Assembly: GCF_009184425.1 (NCBI RefSeq)
Contig: NZ_WELG01000002.1
Coordinates: 620,001-684,000, forward strand
DNA length: 64,000 nucleotides
From: Flagellimonas olearia
GTDB lineage: Bacteria; Bacteroidota; Bacteroidia; Flavobacteriales; Flavobacteriaceae
Direction of reading: 5' to 3'
Below the pieces are notes generated by a model, which saw only the letters and a program-made list of their open reading frames with translations, did no database searches and was not told the DNA's origin. The number at the start of each line of letters is the position of its first letter. Positions within the stretch are counted from its first letter, which is position 1. This document shows, piece by piece, positions 16,591 to 24,900 of the stretch. Made by a program: the position numbers and the translations under genes.

Positions 16591-16620
16591 GTACTATGAT
16601 TAGTTCATAGATCATAGTGC
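16591..16620. repeat. Inverted repeat upstream of rnr
   Basis: ACTATGAT (16593-16600) and ATCATAGT (16611-16618) are perfect reverse complements around a 10-base spacer, with a G-C and a G-T pair extending the outside. Within it CTATGA/TCATAG (16594-16599, 16605-16610) gives an alternative shorter palindrome. It ends 44 bases before the rnr start codon, a position suited to an operator or a leader-RNA hairpin. Confidence 0.45.
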
Positions 16621-16664
16621 CTCAAGGATTATAATTTGTACTTTTCAAAAAAATAGAAATGTAA

Positions 16665-18848
16665 ATGTCAAAGAAAAAGAAGAGGGCCAGAAGTCAGCGG
16701 AAGAATGAGATTACAAGAGGCATTTTCACAGTACTGGAGAAAGAACCATCCAAAAGCTTTAATTACAAGCAAATAGCTTCCAAACTTGGAATTACGGATA
16801 CCCAGGACCGTAATGAACTCATTAAACGATTGGGCCAGCTCAAGTCCAGTGATCGGATTGTTGAGGAAGAACGCGGTAAATACAAAAAGAAACCATCGGT
16901 ACATACCTATTTCAAGGGAAAAATGGATTTGACCTCCAGTGGTAACGGTTATGTTATCGTTGATGAGTTGGATGATGACATTTTTGTACCCTACAACCGA
17001 TTGAACAAAGCCTTTCACGGCGACATCGTTGAAGTGTTTTTAAAACCGAGAAGGAAAGGAAAAAAGCAGGAAGGGGAAATATCCAAAGTGTTGGAACGTA
17101 AAAAAACTTCCTTTGTGGGTATTGTGGACAAACAGAAAACCTTTGCTTTTGTCCGTCCTACCGATTCTAGGATGTATACCGATATTTTTATTCCCCAGGA
17201 AAAGATGAAAAAGGCCAATAATGGGGACAAGGTACTGGTACAAATAGGAGACTGGCCCAATGATGCCGATTCACCTTATGGTGAAATAATTGAGGTTTTG
17301 GGAAAACCAGGCGAACATAATACTGAAATCCATGCCATTTTAGCGGAATATGGGCTGCCGTACGAGTTTCCCTATGAGGTGGAACAGTTTGCCAATACCT
17401 TGGATACTTCGATAAAGGAATCAGAGATATCCAAACGAAGGGATATGCGTGAGGTACTTACCTTTACCATAGACCCAAAGGATGCCAAGGATTTTGATGA
17501 TGCACTATCGTTCCAAAAGTTGGAAAACGGAAACTATGAGATTGGAATCCATATTGCAGATGTATCCCATTATGTTCTCCCTGATACCATTTTAGAGGAA
17601 GAGGCCTATAATAGGGCCACATCGGTGTATTTGGTAGATCGTGTGGTTCCCATGCTGCCCGAGGTATTGTCCAACAACGCCTGTTCACTACGGCCCAATG
17701 AGGAAAAATATACCTTCTCAGCTGTTTTTGAAATGGATGATAAGGCCCGGTTGGTGGACCAATGGTTCGGAAGAACAGCAATCAATTCCAACGAACGGTT
17801 TGCCTATGAAGAGGCGCAGCATGTTATTGAGACCGGAGAAGCACAAATTCCAGAAGATATTTCCATTCGTGGAAAAGAGTATATGGTTTCCGATGATATC
17901 GTGGAGGCTATTTTAACCTTTGATAGATTGGCCAAGATTATGCGAGCCGCACGGATGGATGCCGGTGCTATTTCATTTGATAAGATTGAGGTACGGTTTA
18001 ACCTTAATGAAAAAAATGAACCGGAAAGTGTTTATTTCAAAGAGGCCAAGGAGGCCAATAAGCTCATTGAGGAGTTTATGCTTTTGGCCAACCGGAAAGT
18101 GGCCGAGTTTATAGGCAAACAAAAGAAAACCTTTGTATACCGAGTACATGATGAACCGGATCAGGAAAAATTAATGGCCCTGAACGGGGTTATTTCCAGA
18201 TTTGGACATAGTATCAACCTTAAGGATAAAAAGAGTGTCAACAAGTCCCTAAACCAGTTGTTGGAGGATGTAAAGGGAAGTAAGGAACAGAATTTGGTCG
18301 ATACCCTGGCCATTCGTAGTATGAGCAAGGCCATTTATACCACGGAGAACATTGGCCACTACGGATTGGGGTTTGACTACTATACCCATTTTACCTCGCC
18401 CATTAGACGATACCCGGATGTGATGGTCCACCGATTGTTGCAGTATTATTTGGATGGGGGCAAGTCGGCAAAATCCGTGGTTTATGAAGAAAAATGCAAG
18501 CATTCTTCGGATATGGAACTCTTGGCAGCCAATGCAGAAAGGGATTCTGTGAAGTACATGCAGATCAAGTTCATGGAAGACCATAAAGACCAAGAGTTCT
18601 TGGGTGTGATTTCCGGGGTTACCGAATGGGGCATTTACGTTGAAATTGTGGAAAACAAGTGCGAAGGAATGGTGAGGATTAGGGACATCAAGGACGATTA
18701 CTATGTTTTTGACGACCGCCAGTATGCCATTATCGGGGAGCGGACCAAACGAATGTATCAGCTGGGCGATGAGGTCTATGTAATGGTCAAGGATACCGAT
18801 TTGATGAAAAGGCATTTGGACTTTTCGTTGATCGGTAAAAAGGAATAA
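16665..18848 (+). CDS. rnr: Ribonuclease R (3'-5' exoribonuclease)
   Basis: A 727-residue RNase II/R family enzyme. A basic tail and a winged-helix-like region (about residues 1-75) are followed by OB-fold cold-shock domains (about 80-220), the RNB catalytic domain and a C-terminal S1 domain (about 640-725, GVISGVTEWGIYVEIVENKCEG). The magnesium-binding aspartates are all present in TIDPKDAKDFDDAL: Asp270, Asp276, Asp278 and Asp279, at the same offsets as in E. coli RNase II. It degrades structured RNA. The ATG at 16665 has no Shine-Dalgarno sequence. An inverted repeat 45 bases upstream may control expression. Confidence 0.96.
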   Translation: MSKKKKRARSQRKNEITRGIFTVLEKEPSKSFNYKQIASKLGITDTQDRNELIKRLGQLKSSDRIVEEERGKYKKKPSVHTYFKGKMDLTSSGNGYVIVDELDDDIFVPYNRLNKAFHGDIVEVFLKPRRKGKKQEGEISKVLERKKTSFVGIVDKQKTFAFVRPTDSRMYTDIFIPQEKMKKANNGDKVLVQIGDWPNDADSPYGEIIEVLGKPGEHNTEIHAILAEYGLPYEFPYEVEQFANTLDTSIKESEISKRRDMREVLTFTIDPKDAKDFDDALSFQKLENGNYEIGIHIADVSHYVLPDTILEEEAYNRATSVYLVDRVVPMLPEVLSNNACSLRPNEEKYTFSAVFEMDDKARLVDQWFGRTAINSNERFAYEEAQHVIETGEAQIPEDISIRGKEYMVSDDIVEAILTFDRLAKIMRAARMDAGAISFDKIEVRFNLNEKNEPESVYFKEAKEANKLIEEFMLLANRKVAEFIGKQKKTFVYRVHDEPDQEKLMALNGVISRFGHSINLKDKKSVNKSLNQLLEDVKGSKEQNLVDTLAIRSMSKAIYTTENIGHYGLGFDYYTHFTSPIRRYPDVMVHRLLQYYLDGGKSAKSVVYEEKCKHSSDMELLAANAERDSVKYMQIKFMEDHKDQEFLGVISGVTEWGIYVEIVENKCEGMVRIRDIKDDYYVFDDRQYAIIGERTKRMYQLGDEVYVMVKDTDLMKRHLDFSLIGKKE

Positions 18849-18900
18849 TACTATTTTGGAATAAAATTTGTTATCCTATTGAGAACCAAATTTTTGACAC

Positions 18901-19581
18901 ATGAAACCAATTACGATTGTTTTACTGTTGTTTTCCTTGCAGTTCTTGAATGCGCAAGACCGGGAGATTGTAAAAGATCTTCAAAAGTTTACAGAGGTCA
19001 AGGGTTTCGATGGACTATCCATACATCTTATCAAATCCACTGAAAACAAAGCAGTCATTACCGGTGCCAATACCGATAAAGTGGCTATTGTGAACAATGA
19101 AGGGGTATTGAAAATTCGCATGGAAATCGATAAAATTTTTAGTGGGTACCGAACTTATATCGATTTGTACCATACCGAAACCCTAAATGTGATTGATGTG
19201 AATGAAGAAGCCAGAATGTATTCTGACGAAACCTATATACAGGATGTTTTGGAATTGAAAGCACAGGAGGGAGGAGAACTTGAAATTGCTTGTCAAGTAG
19301 ACCAATTATTGATAAAGGCCGTATCTGGAGGCGAAATATTGGTTTCCGGTTTTTCCAATAATCAGGATATTATCATCAACACAGGAGGGGAATATTATGC
19401 CAAAGCCTTTAAGACAAAATTTACTACCATTCGTGTGAATGCAGGTGGAAATGCCGAGATTTATGCCACAGATTATGTCAAGGCCAATGTTAAGGCCGGA
19501 GGTGAGGTCCTCGTGTACGGCGATCCAGTAAAAATGGATGAATCCACCGTTTTTGGTGGAAAAATAAAGAGAGTGGAATAA
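18901..19581 (+). CDS. Exported DUF2807 (head GIN domain) protein
   Basis: A 226-residue protein with a cleavable signal peptide (MKPITIVLLLFSLQFLNAQD). The rest is built of short beta strands with recurring glycine-rich turns (KAVSGGEILVSG, INTGGEYYAKAF, VNAGGNAEIYAT, VKAGGEVLVYG), the right-handed repetitive fold of DUF2807 'auto-transporter adhesin head GIN' proteins. Its location should be periplasm or outer surface; its role is unknown. It lies 52 bases after rnr and 6 bases before the LysE-type gene, which suggests it is transcribed with the latter. Confidence 0.85.
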   Translation: MKPITIVLLLFSLQFLNAQDREIVKDLQKFTEVKGFDGLSIHLIKSTENKAVITGANTDKVAIVNNEGVLKIRMEIDKIFSGYRTYIDLYHTETLNVIDVNEEARMYSDETYIQDVLELKAQEGGELEIACQVDQLLIKAVSGGEILVSGFSNNQDIIINTGGEYYAKAFKTKFTTIRVNAGGNAEIYATDYVKANVKAGGEVLVYGDPVKMDESTVFGGKIKRVE

Positions 19582-19587
19582 TACAAT

Positions 19588-20247
19588 ATGATTGACGATA
19601 TCCAAGCAGCGATACCCTTGGGATTTTTACTGAGCTTTATGATCGGGCCGGTTTTCTTTGTTCTGTTGGAAACCAGCGCCACAAAGGGATTTAGGGCAGG
19701 AGTAAGTTTTGATGTAGGGGTGATTATTGCCGATATCGTGTTTTTGGTCATTGCCTATTTCAGTAGTTTCCAATTGCTAGAAAACTTGAGCAACCAGCCT
19801 GGACTTTTTGTTTTTGGAGGTATGATCTTGTTGGTGTATGGCATTGTACTCTTTATGAAGAAGGATGGAAAAAAAGCCAATGTAAAAGCCACCAAAGGAA
19901 ACTATCTGGTGCTTATGGCCAAAGGGTTTTTGTTGAATTTTATAAATATTGGGGTATTGGCATTCTGGTTGGGGCTGCTCATTGTGGTAGGTCCAAGTTT
20001 GGACAATGATCCCAACAGAATATTGGTTTTCTTCGGAACGGTGATAGCGGTATATTTTGGTACCGATTTACTAAAGATCATACTGGCCAAACAACTTAAA
20101 AAGTACTTGACCCAAGAAAGGATTGTCCTTATTAAAAAGGGACTGGGGTTGGTATTGGTCGTATGTGGTATTGTGCTCATTACCAAAGGTTTTCTTCCCA
20201 AGGATGAGTTCAATATAAAACAGGAAATAGAACGGATAAGTGAATAA
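19588..20247 (+). CDS. LysE/RhtB-family amino acid exporter
   Basis: A 219-residue inner-membrane protein with about six hydrophobic segments. The N-terminal FLLSFMIGPVFFVLLETSATKGFRAGVSFDVG is the LysE-family signature (G-P-x-x-x-x-x-x-x...G-x-R-A-G). Members export amino acids or related metabolites; the substrate here is unknown. It begins six bases after the DUF2807 gene and is followed at once by a strong bidirectional terminator that also ends the tRNA unit on the other strand. Confidence 0.88.
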   Translation: MIDDIQAAIPLGFLLSFMIGPVFFVLLETSATKGFRAGVSFDVGVIIADIVFLVIAYFSSFQLLENLSNQPGLFVFGGMILLVYGIVLFMKKDGKKANVKATKGNYLVLMAKGFLLNFINIGVLAFWLGLLIVVGPSLDNDPNRILVFFGTVIAVYFGTDLLKIILAKQLKKYLTQERIVLIKKGLGLVLVVCGIVLITKGFLPKDEFNIKQEIERISE

Positions 20248-20274
20248 AAAAACCCAACATTTGTTGGGTTTTTT
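20247..20274. terminator. Bidirectional rho-independent terminator
   Basis: CCCAAC (20253-20258) and GTTGGG (20263-20268) form a stem with a 4-base loop, flanked by a run of As on the left and a run of Ts on the right. It serves the LysE-type gene on the plus strand and the tRNA genes on the minus strand. Confidence 0.9.
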
Positions 20275-20275
20275 G

Positions 20276-20346
20276 AGGCATCGAGCGGATTCGAACCGCT
20301 GTACAAGCTTTTGCAGAGCTGTGCCTAGCCACTCGGCCACGATGCC
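20276..20346 (-). tRNA. tRNA-Cys (GCA)
   Basis: The minus strand folds into a full cloverleaf of 71 bases: acceptor GGCATCG/CGATGCC, D stem GCC/GGC with GG in the loop, anticodon loop CTGCAAA (U33, anticodon GCA), T arm AGCGG-TTCGAAT-CCGCT and discriminator U73, which is the cysteine identity base. The anticodon stem has one C-U mismatch at its outer pair. CCA is not encoded. A TAnnTTTG box lies 10 bases upstream and a terminator directly follows. Confidence 0.95.
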
Positions 20347-20356
20347 AATTGGATCG

Positions 20357-20364
20357 CAAAGCTA
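20357..20364 (-). promoter_or_regulatory. tRNA-Cys promoter -7 box
   Basis: The minus strand reads TAGCTTTG, an exact TAnnTTTG match, ending 10 bases before the 5' end of tRNA-Cys, so transcription would start close to the mature 5' end. Confidence 0.55.
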
Positions 20365-20432
20365 TAAATATTTTATGAATTTTTGGTTTGATATAAACCA
20401 AATGTGAACAGCGTTTTCTAAAAAAAGCTTAG

Positions 20433-20504
20433 AGGCATCGGGTGGACTCGAACCACCATAAAAATCCTTGCGGGATTTTGTCTATCCATTTCGACCACAA
20501 TGCC
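20433..20504 (-). tRNA. Divergent tRNA-Cys-like gene with abnormal anticodon loop
   Basis: A 72-base cloverleaf on the minus strand: acceptor GGCATTG/CGATGCC (one G-U), D stem GTC/GAC with GG in the loop, anticodon stem AAATC/GATTT, T arm GGTGG-TTCGAGT-CCACC and discriminator U73. Aligned to standard numbering the anticodon loop is CCGCAAG: anticodon GCA, but position 33 is C instead of the nearly universal U, and C32 can pair with G38, which would close the loop to five bases on a 7-bp stem. D, T and anticodon stems differ from the neighbouring tRNA-Cys at both sides of the pairs, so pairing has been conserved while sequence changed. It has its own TAnnTTTG box 14 bases upstream. Decoding ability is doubtful; it may be a tRNA with another task or a degenerate copy. 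Confidence 0.75.
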
Positions 20505-20518
20505 GTAATCAATAAGGA

Positions 20519-20526
20519 CAAATTTA
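20519..20526 (-). promoter_or_regulatory. Promoter -7 box of the divergent tRNA gene
   Basis: The minus strand reads TAAATTTG, an exact TAnnTTTG match, ending 14 bases before the 5' end of the tRNA-Cys-like gene. Confidence 0.5.
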
Positions 20527-20565
20527 AAAAAAGTAATTCATTGTGATAAGCTAGGAAACAGTGGT

Positions 20566-20943
20566 TTATCGATTATATTCGAGTTTCACCGAAACGCTTT
20601 CCACATCACCACCAATTGGAGGGTTAATTTTTGATACTTCCACAATTACATGGGTCACTTCAATGATTTCTTTAAAAATGCGATCGATAATGCGTTTGGC
20701 CACATGTTCCAAAAGATTGGAACGGATACCCATTTCTTCCTTTACAATATTGTTCAGATGAACATAGTCCACCGTTTCACTGAGTTTGTCGGATTCTGAA
20801 GGTAAGGATAGATCAGCGGTGATTTCCAAATCCACGCGATAATCGCTACCGATAAGCATTTCTTCCTTTAAACACCCATGATTGGAGTGTATCCTGATAT
20901 TTTTTACCCTAATTTTTCCCACAAGAGTTGAATTGAAGGGCAA
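20566..20943 (-). CDS. folB: Dihydroneopterin aldolase
   Basis: A 125-residue FolB protein: KIRVKNIRIHSNHGCLKEE at the N-terminus (the 'HG...E' motif with the substrate-binding glutamate), SETVDYVHLNNIVKEEM in the middle and the lysine-bearing VIVEVSKINPPIGGDVESVSV near the end, which is the family's active-site block. It cleaves dihydroneopterin to 6-hydroxymethyldihydropterin in folate synthesis. It starts 22 bases after the stop of a PorP/SprF gene, so it is probably the last gene of the adhesin operon, unless an internal promoter serves it. Confidence 0.95.
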   Translation of the reverse strand: MPFNSTLVGKIRVKNIRIHSNHGCLKEEMLIGSDYRVDLEITADLSLPSESDKLSETVDYVHLNNIVKEEMGIRSNLLEHVAKRIIDRIFKEIIEVTHVIVEVSKINPPIGGDVESVSVKLEYNR

Positions 20944-20965
20944 AAATAGATCAAAACCAGCTAAA

Positions 20966-21937
20966 TCAATACATACATCTACAATTGCTTATCCCCTGGA
21001 AGAGATCCATACCCACGGTAAGTACATGTGTTCCAGTACTATATCCTAAAATTTCGTTGGTAATGACCTGATAGGAATAACCAAAATAGAAATTGCTTTT
21101 TTTGAATCCTGCTATTGGAGCTATGTACAGCGGAGAACCGAATTGATCGTTCAAAAAGCGATAGGTGAGACCCACATAGTAGTAGTCTTCAAAATCATGG
21201 AACCTGAACTTGGCATTTAGATCGGTTACAGATCGGTTATCACTTTCAAACCACTGAAAGAAAACGGAGGGTTCCAATTCCAATTTACTGTTTTTGTTTT
21301 TGGAAATGCTATATCCTGTGTACAGATAATAGTTCCTCAAGGTATTGGGTTCAAAAACAGGATTGAACTGTTCCAAATTCTTGTTAAGGATGTTGGATGC
21401 GTTAAGACTCAAATAGAACTTATCATATCGGTAAAGCACCCCAAGATCAAAATTGTGGTTGGTAGTGGCTTTGTCATCCGTAGGAAGTTGTCCATTGTTT
21501 GCTGTAAAGTTCTCCACATCTATCCGAAACTGGTTAAAGTTGTAGGAGATTCCAAAAGAGAGAAAAATATCATCATAACGATCCAGGGTAAGATGGTGGG
21601 CAAACGATACCCTGGCCCCCCTTTGTTTGGTCTCACCATTGCTATCATTGTACAACAGCATTCCAAGTCCCGATCGGTTTCCTATTCGGGCATCCGCTGC
21701 CAAGGTCTGGGTATCCGGAGCATCCTCAATCCCCACCCATTGGGTCAACCCATTCAACCGGACCTTTATGTGGTCCCCAATCCCAGCATAGGTTGGGGAC
21801 ATGATAAAAGGGTTGTCAGCTATATATTGGGATAACTGGGGTATAGTCAATTCCTGCCCTCTGGCCATAAAGGCCATGAGGAACAGAAAGACAGAGGGAT
21901 ATATTTTCTTTAGCATGGGGTTGCGTAGGTTAAGCAT
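20966..21937 (-). CDS. Type IX secretion/gliding PorP/SprF-family outer-membrane protein
   Basis: A 323-residue protein of the PorP/SprF family. After a signal peptide (core KKIYPSVFLFLMAFMARGQ) comes the conserved block QLSQYIADNPFIMSPTYAGIGD, then alternating strands of an outer-membrane barrel (for example GLGMLLYNDSNGETKQRGARVSFAHH, split here only by function). The ATG at 21937 directly follows the stop of the giant adhesin gene (TAAATG); an alternative ATG at 21916 gives a shorter signal peptide. In Flavobacterium johnsoniae the gene after sprB encodes SprF, needed for SprB to reach the surface, and the same place here suggests the same role for the giant adhesin. Confidence 0.9.
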   Translation of the reverse strand: MLNLRNPMLKKIYPSVFLFLMAFMARGQELTIPQLSQYIADNPFIMSPTYAGIGDHIKVRLNGLTQWVGIEDAPDTQTLAADARIGNRSGLGMLLYNDSNGETKQRGARVSFAHHLTLDRYDDIFLSFGISYNFNQFRIDVENFTANNGQLPTDDKATTNHNFDLGVLYRYDKFYLSLNASNILNKNLEQFNPVFEPNTLRNYYLYTGYSISKNKNSKLELEPSVFFQWFESDNRSVTDLNAKFRFHDFEDYYYVGLTYRFLNDQFGSPLYIAPIAGFKKSNFYFGYSYQVITNEILGYSTGTHVLTVGMDLFQGISNCRCMY

Positions 21938-24900
21938 TTATTGTCGATATAGGGTAAAGTGGCCCACAAACTCACGGTTGTCCTGTTCGCCTTGTAGACG
22001 AACTACGTACCAGTAATCACCGGTTGGTAAAGGTTTACCGTCATAATTTCCATCCCAACCTTGGGTGTTTCGGGTCATCTCTTCCACTACTCTACCATAA
22101 CGATCGTAAATCTTAATTAGTACGTCTGGGAAGCCTTCAATGTTGTCAGGAATCCAGGTATCGTTAAGACCATCACCATCAGGAGTAAAGAAGTTGGGCA
22201 TTTCAATGTCAATGAACTCCATGAATATCTCTGCGGTGGCTTGACAACCGTTTTGATCGATTACTGTAACGGTATAGGTATCTGTTCTATTGATATAGAA
22301 GGTGTTTTCACTACCGTTGTCCACATCATCAAAATAGAAGGTATACGGAGCCACACCACCTTCGGCAACGGCCGTTATCTGGTTAATGGTGTTGTTTTCC
22401 AAAATCAAGGTCAACGGCTCATAACCCTCTATAGTGAAATCATAAGTGGTCATACATCCATTGGCATGGGCAATGGTGATGTAGTGATCGCCAGGAGTCA
22501 TGTTGGTGAAATCCGCACTTAACTGCATATCGGCTGGATCGGTAGAATCCAAAGCGTACAATACATCGGCAGATACGGTTGGATCTTCAAAGATGATGTC
22601 CAAAGAGTTATTAGGGATATTTCCGGTACACTCGTACATTGGGGTTACCGTGGCCCCTAGGTTTACTCCGGGCTCGATTTCCACAAAAACATTGGTATCA
22701 CAACCTTCGGCATCTCTAATGAATACCACATGGGTTCCGGCACTTAGATTTTGGAAGACGGTCTGTCCAGGAACAAAATCGGCATCCGCATTGGAATCCA
22801 AAGCTGTTTCGTATGGCGCAGTACCTCCAGTAATCTGAAGTTCAAAGGAACCATCGGCACTATCAAAACAAACCTCGTGCATAATATTGATGGCCTCTGC
22901 CTCAATAGGCTCAGGTTGTTCAATAGTAAACTGGAAGGTCATGAAACATCCATTTATATCTTGGGCAATGACATCATAAGTACCAGGTGCCAGATCGGTA
23001 AATGTATTTACGGTATCAAACTGATCGAGGTTAGGCGAAATGGCATATAGAATCTGCCCTGTTCCTCCAGACACTTCCACAGTGATGGTACCATCGTTCA
23101 TACCAGAACAGGTCGCATCTGTAGATTCCTCACGATCCACTTGCAATGGTGCGGGGTCTACAATTGGGATAACAGGGGATACCTCAACACAATCTCCGCT
23201 AGTGACCCTTACATAATAGTCCCCGGCATAAAGACCGTTGAAGACTCCATTGGTATTTGGTCCTGCCACCAAGTTGGTCAGGGCAGCATCGCTGAACAAT
23301 TCATAGTTATAATTGCCCAGACCGCCCGTTGCATGTGCAATGATGGTACCAGTAGGCTCTCCGAAACAGTTGATAAACGCTGCGGAATCATCAATGGTAA
23401 GGATAAGCTCAGGAACCTCATCAATGGTTACTTGGTTGGATACCATAGCGGTACAACCATTGCTGTCCCTTACCATGAATTGATAGGCATCGGCCAACAT
23501 GTTAGGGAAATCATGATAACTTCCATTGTTGAAGCTTTGCCATGTAGATGTATTCACATCGTAATATTCATAGGAACCACTGCCTCCGGAGGCAGACAAA
23601 CGCATACTACCGTCCATGGTACAGGTCATTTCGGCGGTCTGCACCAAATTGCTCTCTACTTCATCGGGTTCTTGGATTTGAATAGGACCAACATTTACAC
23701 CACAATTCCAGTCGTCAGATATGGTGATGCCATAGTACCCTGCACCCAAACCGGTAAAGGTTGCGCTGCTTTGTACCCCGGAAGTAAATACAATGTTTGT
23801 TCCGGTTGCATCATACACATTCAATTGGTATTGATACACGCCTTGACCACCCAAAACATTTATAGCGGTAATGGAGGCATCATCTTGACCATAGCAATCC
23901 AACATAGTGGTTGAAGCACTGATGCTGGCAGTAATGTCATCTGGACGAACCAAGGTTATATTTCTGGTTAAAGGACAACCATTGGCATCGGTGATTTCCA
24001 CATCAAAGTCACCAGCGGACAATCCTGTGAACAGGAAGCTGGCCACATTATTGGCATTGTACACTTGACCGGTATCCGTATTGGTCAATACAATATTGTA
24101 GGGAGCGGTACCACCTGTTGGGGCCACATAAATCTGTCCTTGGTCATTGGTACAGGTAACATTGGCCACTTCCACAGGTGCAGCATCCAAAGCTGCACTT
24201 GGAGAGATGATCTGTACCGTATTGGAATCTTCGACACAGAATGGGGCACCGGTTTCCGTAACTCGGATATAGTAGCTTCCACCCACCAAAAGGTTTGTTG
24301 GATCAGGAATCTCGAAAGGATTCACAGAGGTGTTTCCGCTTCCGGTAAGTCCTAATGAACTACCATCGGCACGGAACACTTCATAATCGTAGGCACCGGT
24401 ATATCCGGTAACATCTATTTCCAAAGTTCCTGCCTCACCATAGCACATGGCATGGGATACAACCGATGCTACTACATCAATGGTATCATAAGGAGCTATC
24501 GTATAGGTGATTTCCTCATAACATCCTGTGGTATCGTTTGTGGCACGGAATGTATAGTTTCCAGGAATGGACAAATCAAAAGTAGCCGTTGTTGATGTGC
24601 TGGAAACCACACTTCCATAAGGGTTTCCTACGGGCAACAATGCAAAAGTATAGCTATCACCACCAATACTTTCAACAACAGTTATGGTAACCCTTTCAGG
24701 ATCATTACAAGTAATGGCTGTGTCCTGTGCTGTATTCAATGTGAAGGTGTTCAAAGGTTGAACATCAACACTGTCCACATACTCACAGCCATTGGCATCC
24801 CTTACAATGTAATTGATCGTTTGTACGGAACCATTATCAGTTACACCAAAGGTGGCATCTTGGGTAAAGCCATTACCATTAAAGCTATAATAGTAAGTAC

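Larger units (their letters stand above)
16072..16664. other. 593-bp AT-rich intergenic region between rpiB and rnr
   Basis: A divergent intergenic space with no convincing gene. It holds the rpiB promoter box (16098-16105), a 9-bp inverted repeat (16118-16146), a strongly AT-rich middle (about 16200-16560), a second inverted repeat before rnr (16591-16620), and two copies of TGTTGATAA (16126-16134 and 16572-16580), one base away from the DnaA-box consensus in reverse complement. An 18-codon open frame at 16169-16225 has no support. The rnr leader and promoter must lie here. Confidence 0.6.

Noticed and set aside
20433-20504. Reading the divergent tRNA as having anticodon CGC
   Set aside because: This needs a shifted stem with a five-base loop; standard numbering from all four arms puts GCA at 34-36, and U73 agrees with cysteine.
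23141-23914. Plus-strand open frames within the giant adhesin, up to 257 codons
   Set aside because: They mirror the repeat structure of the adhesin gene and encode Gly/Ile/His-rich sequence without any known fold.
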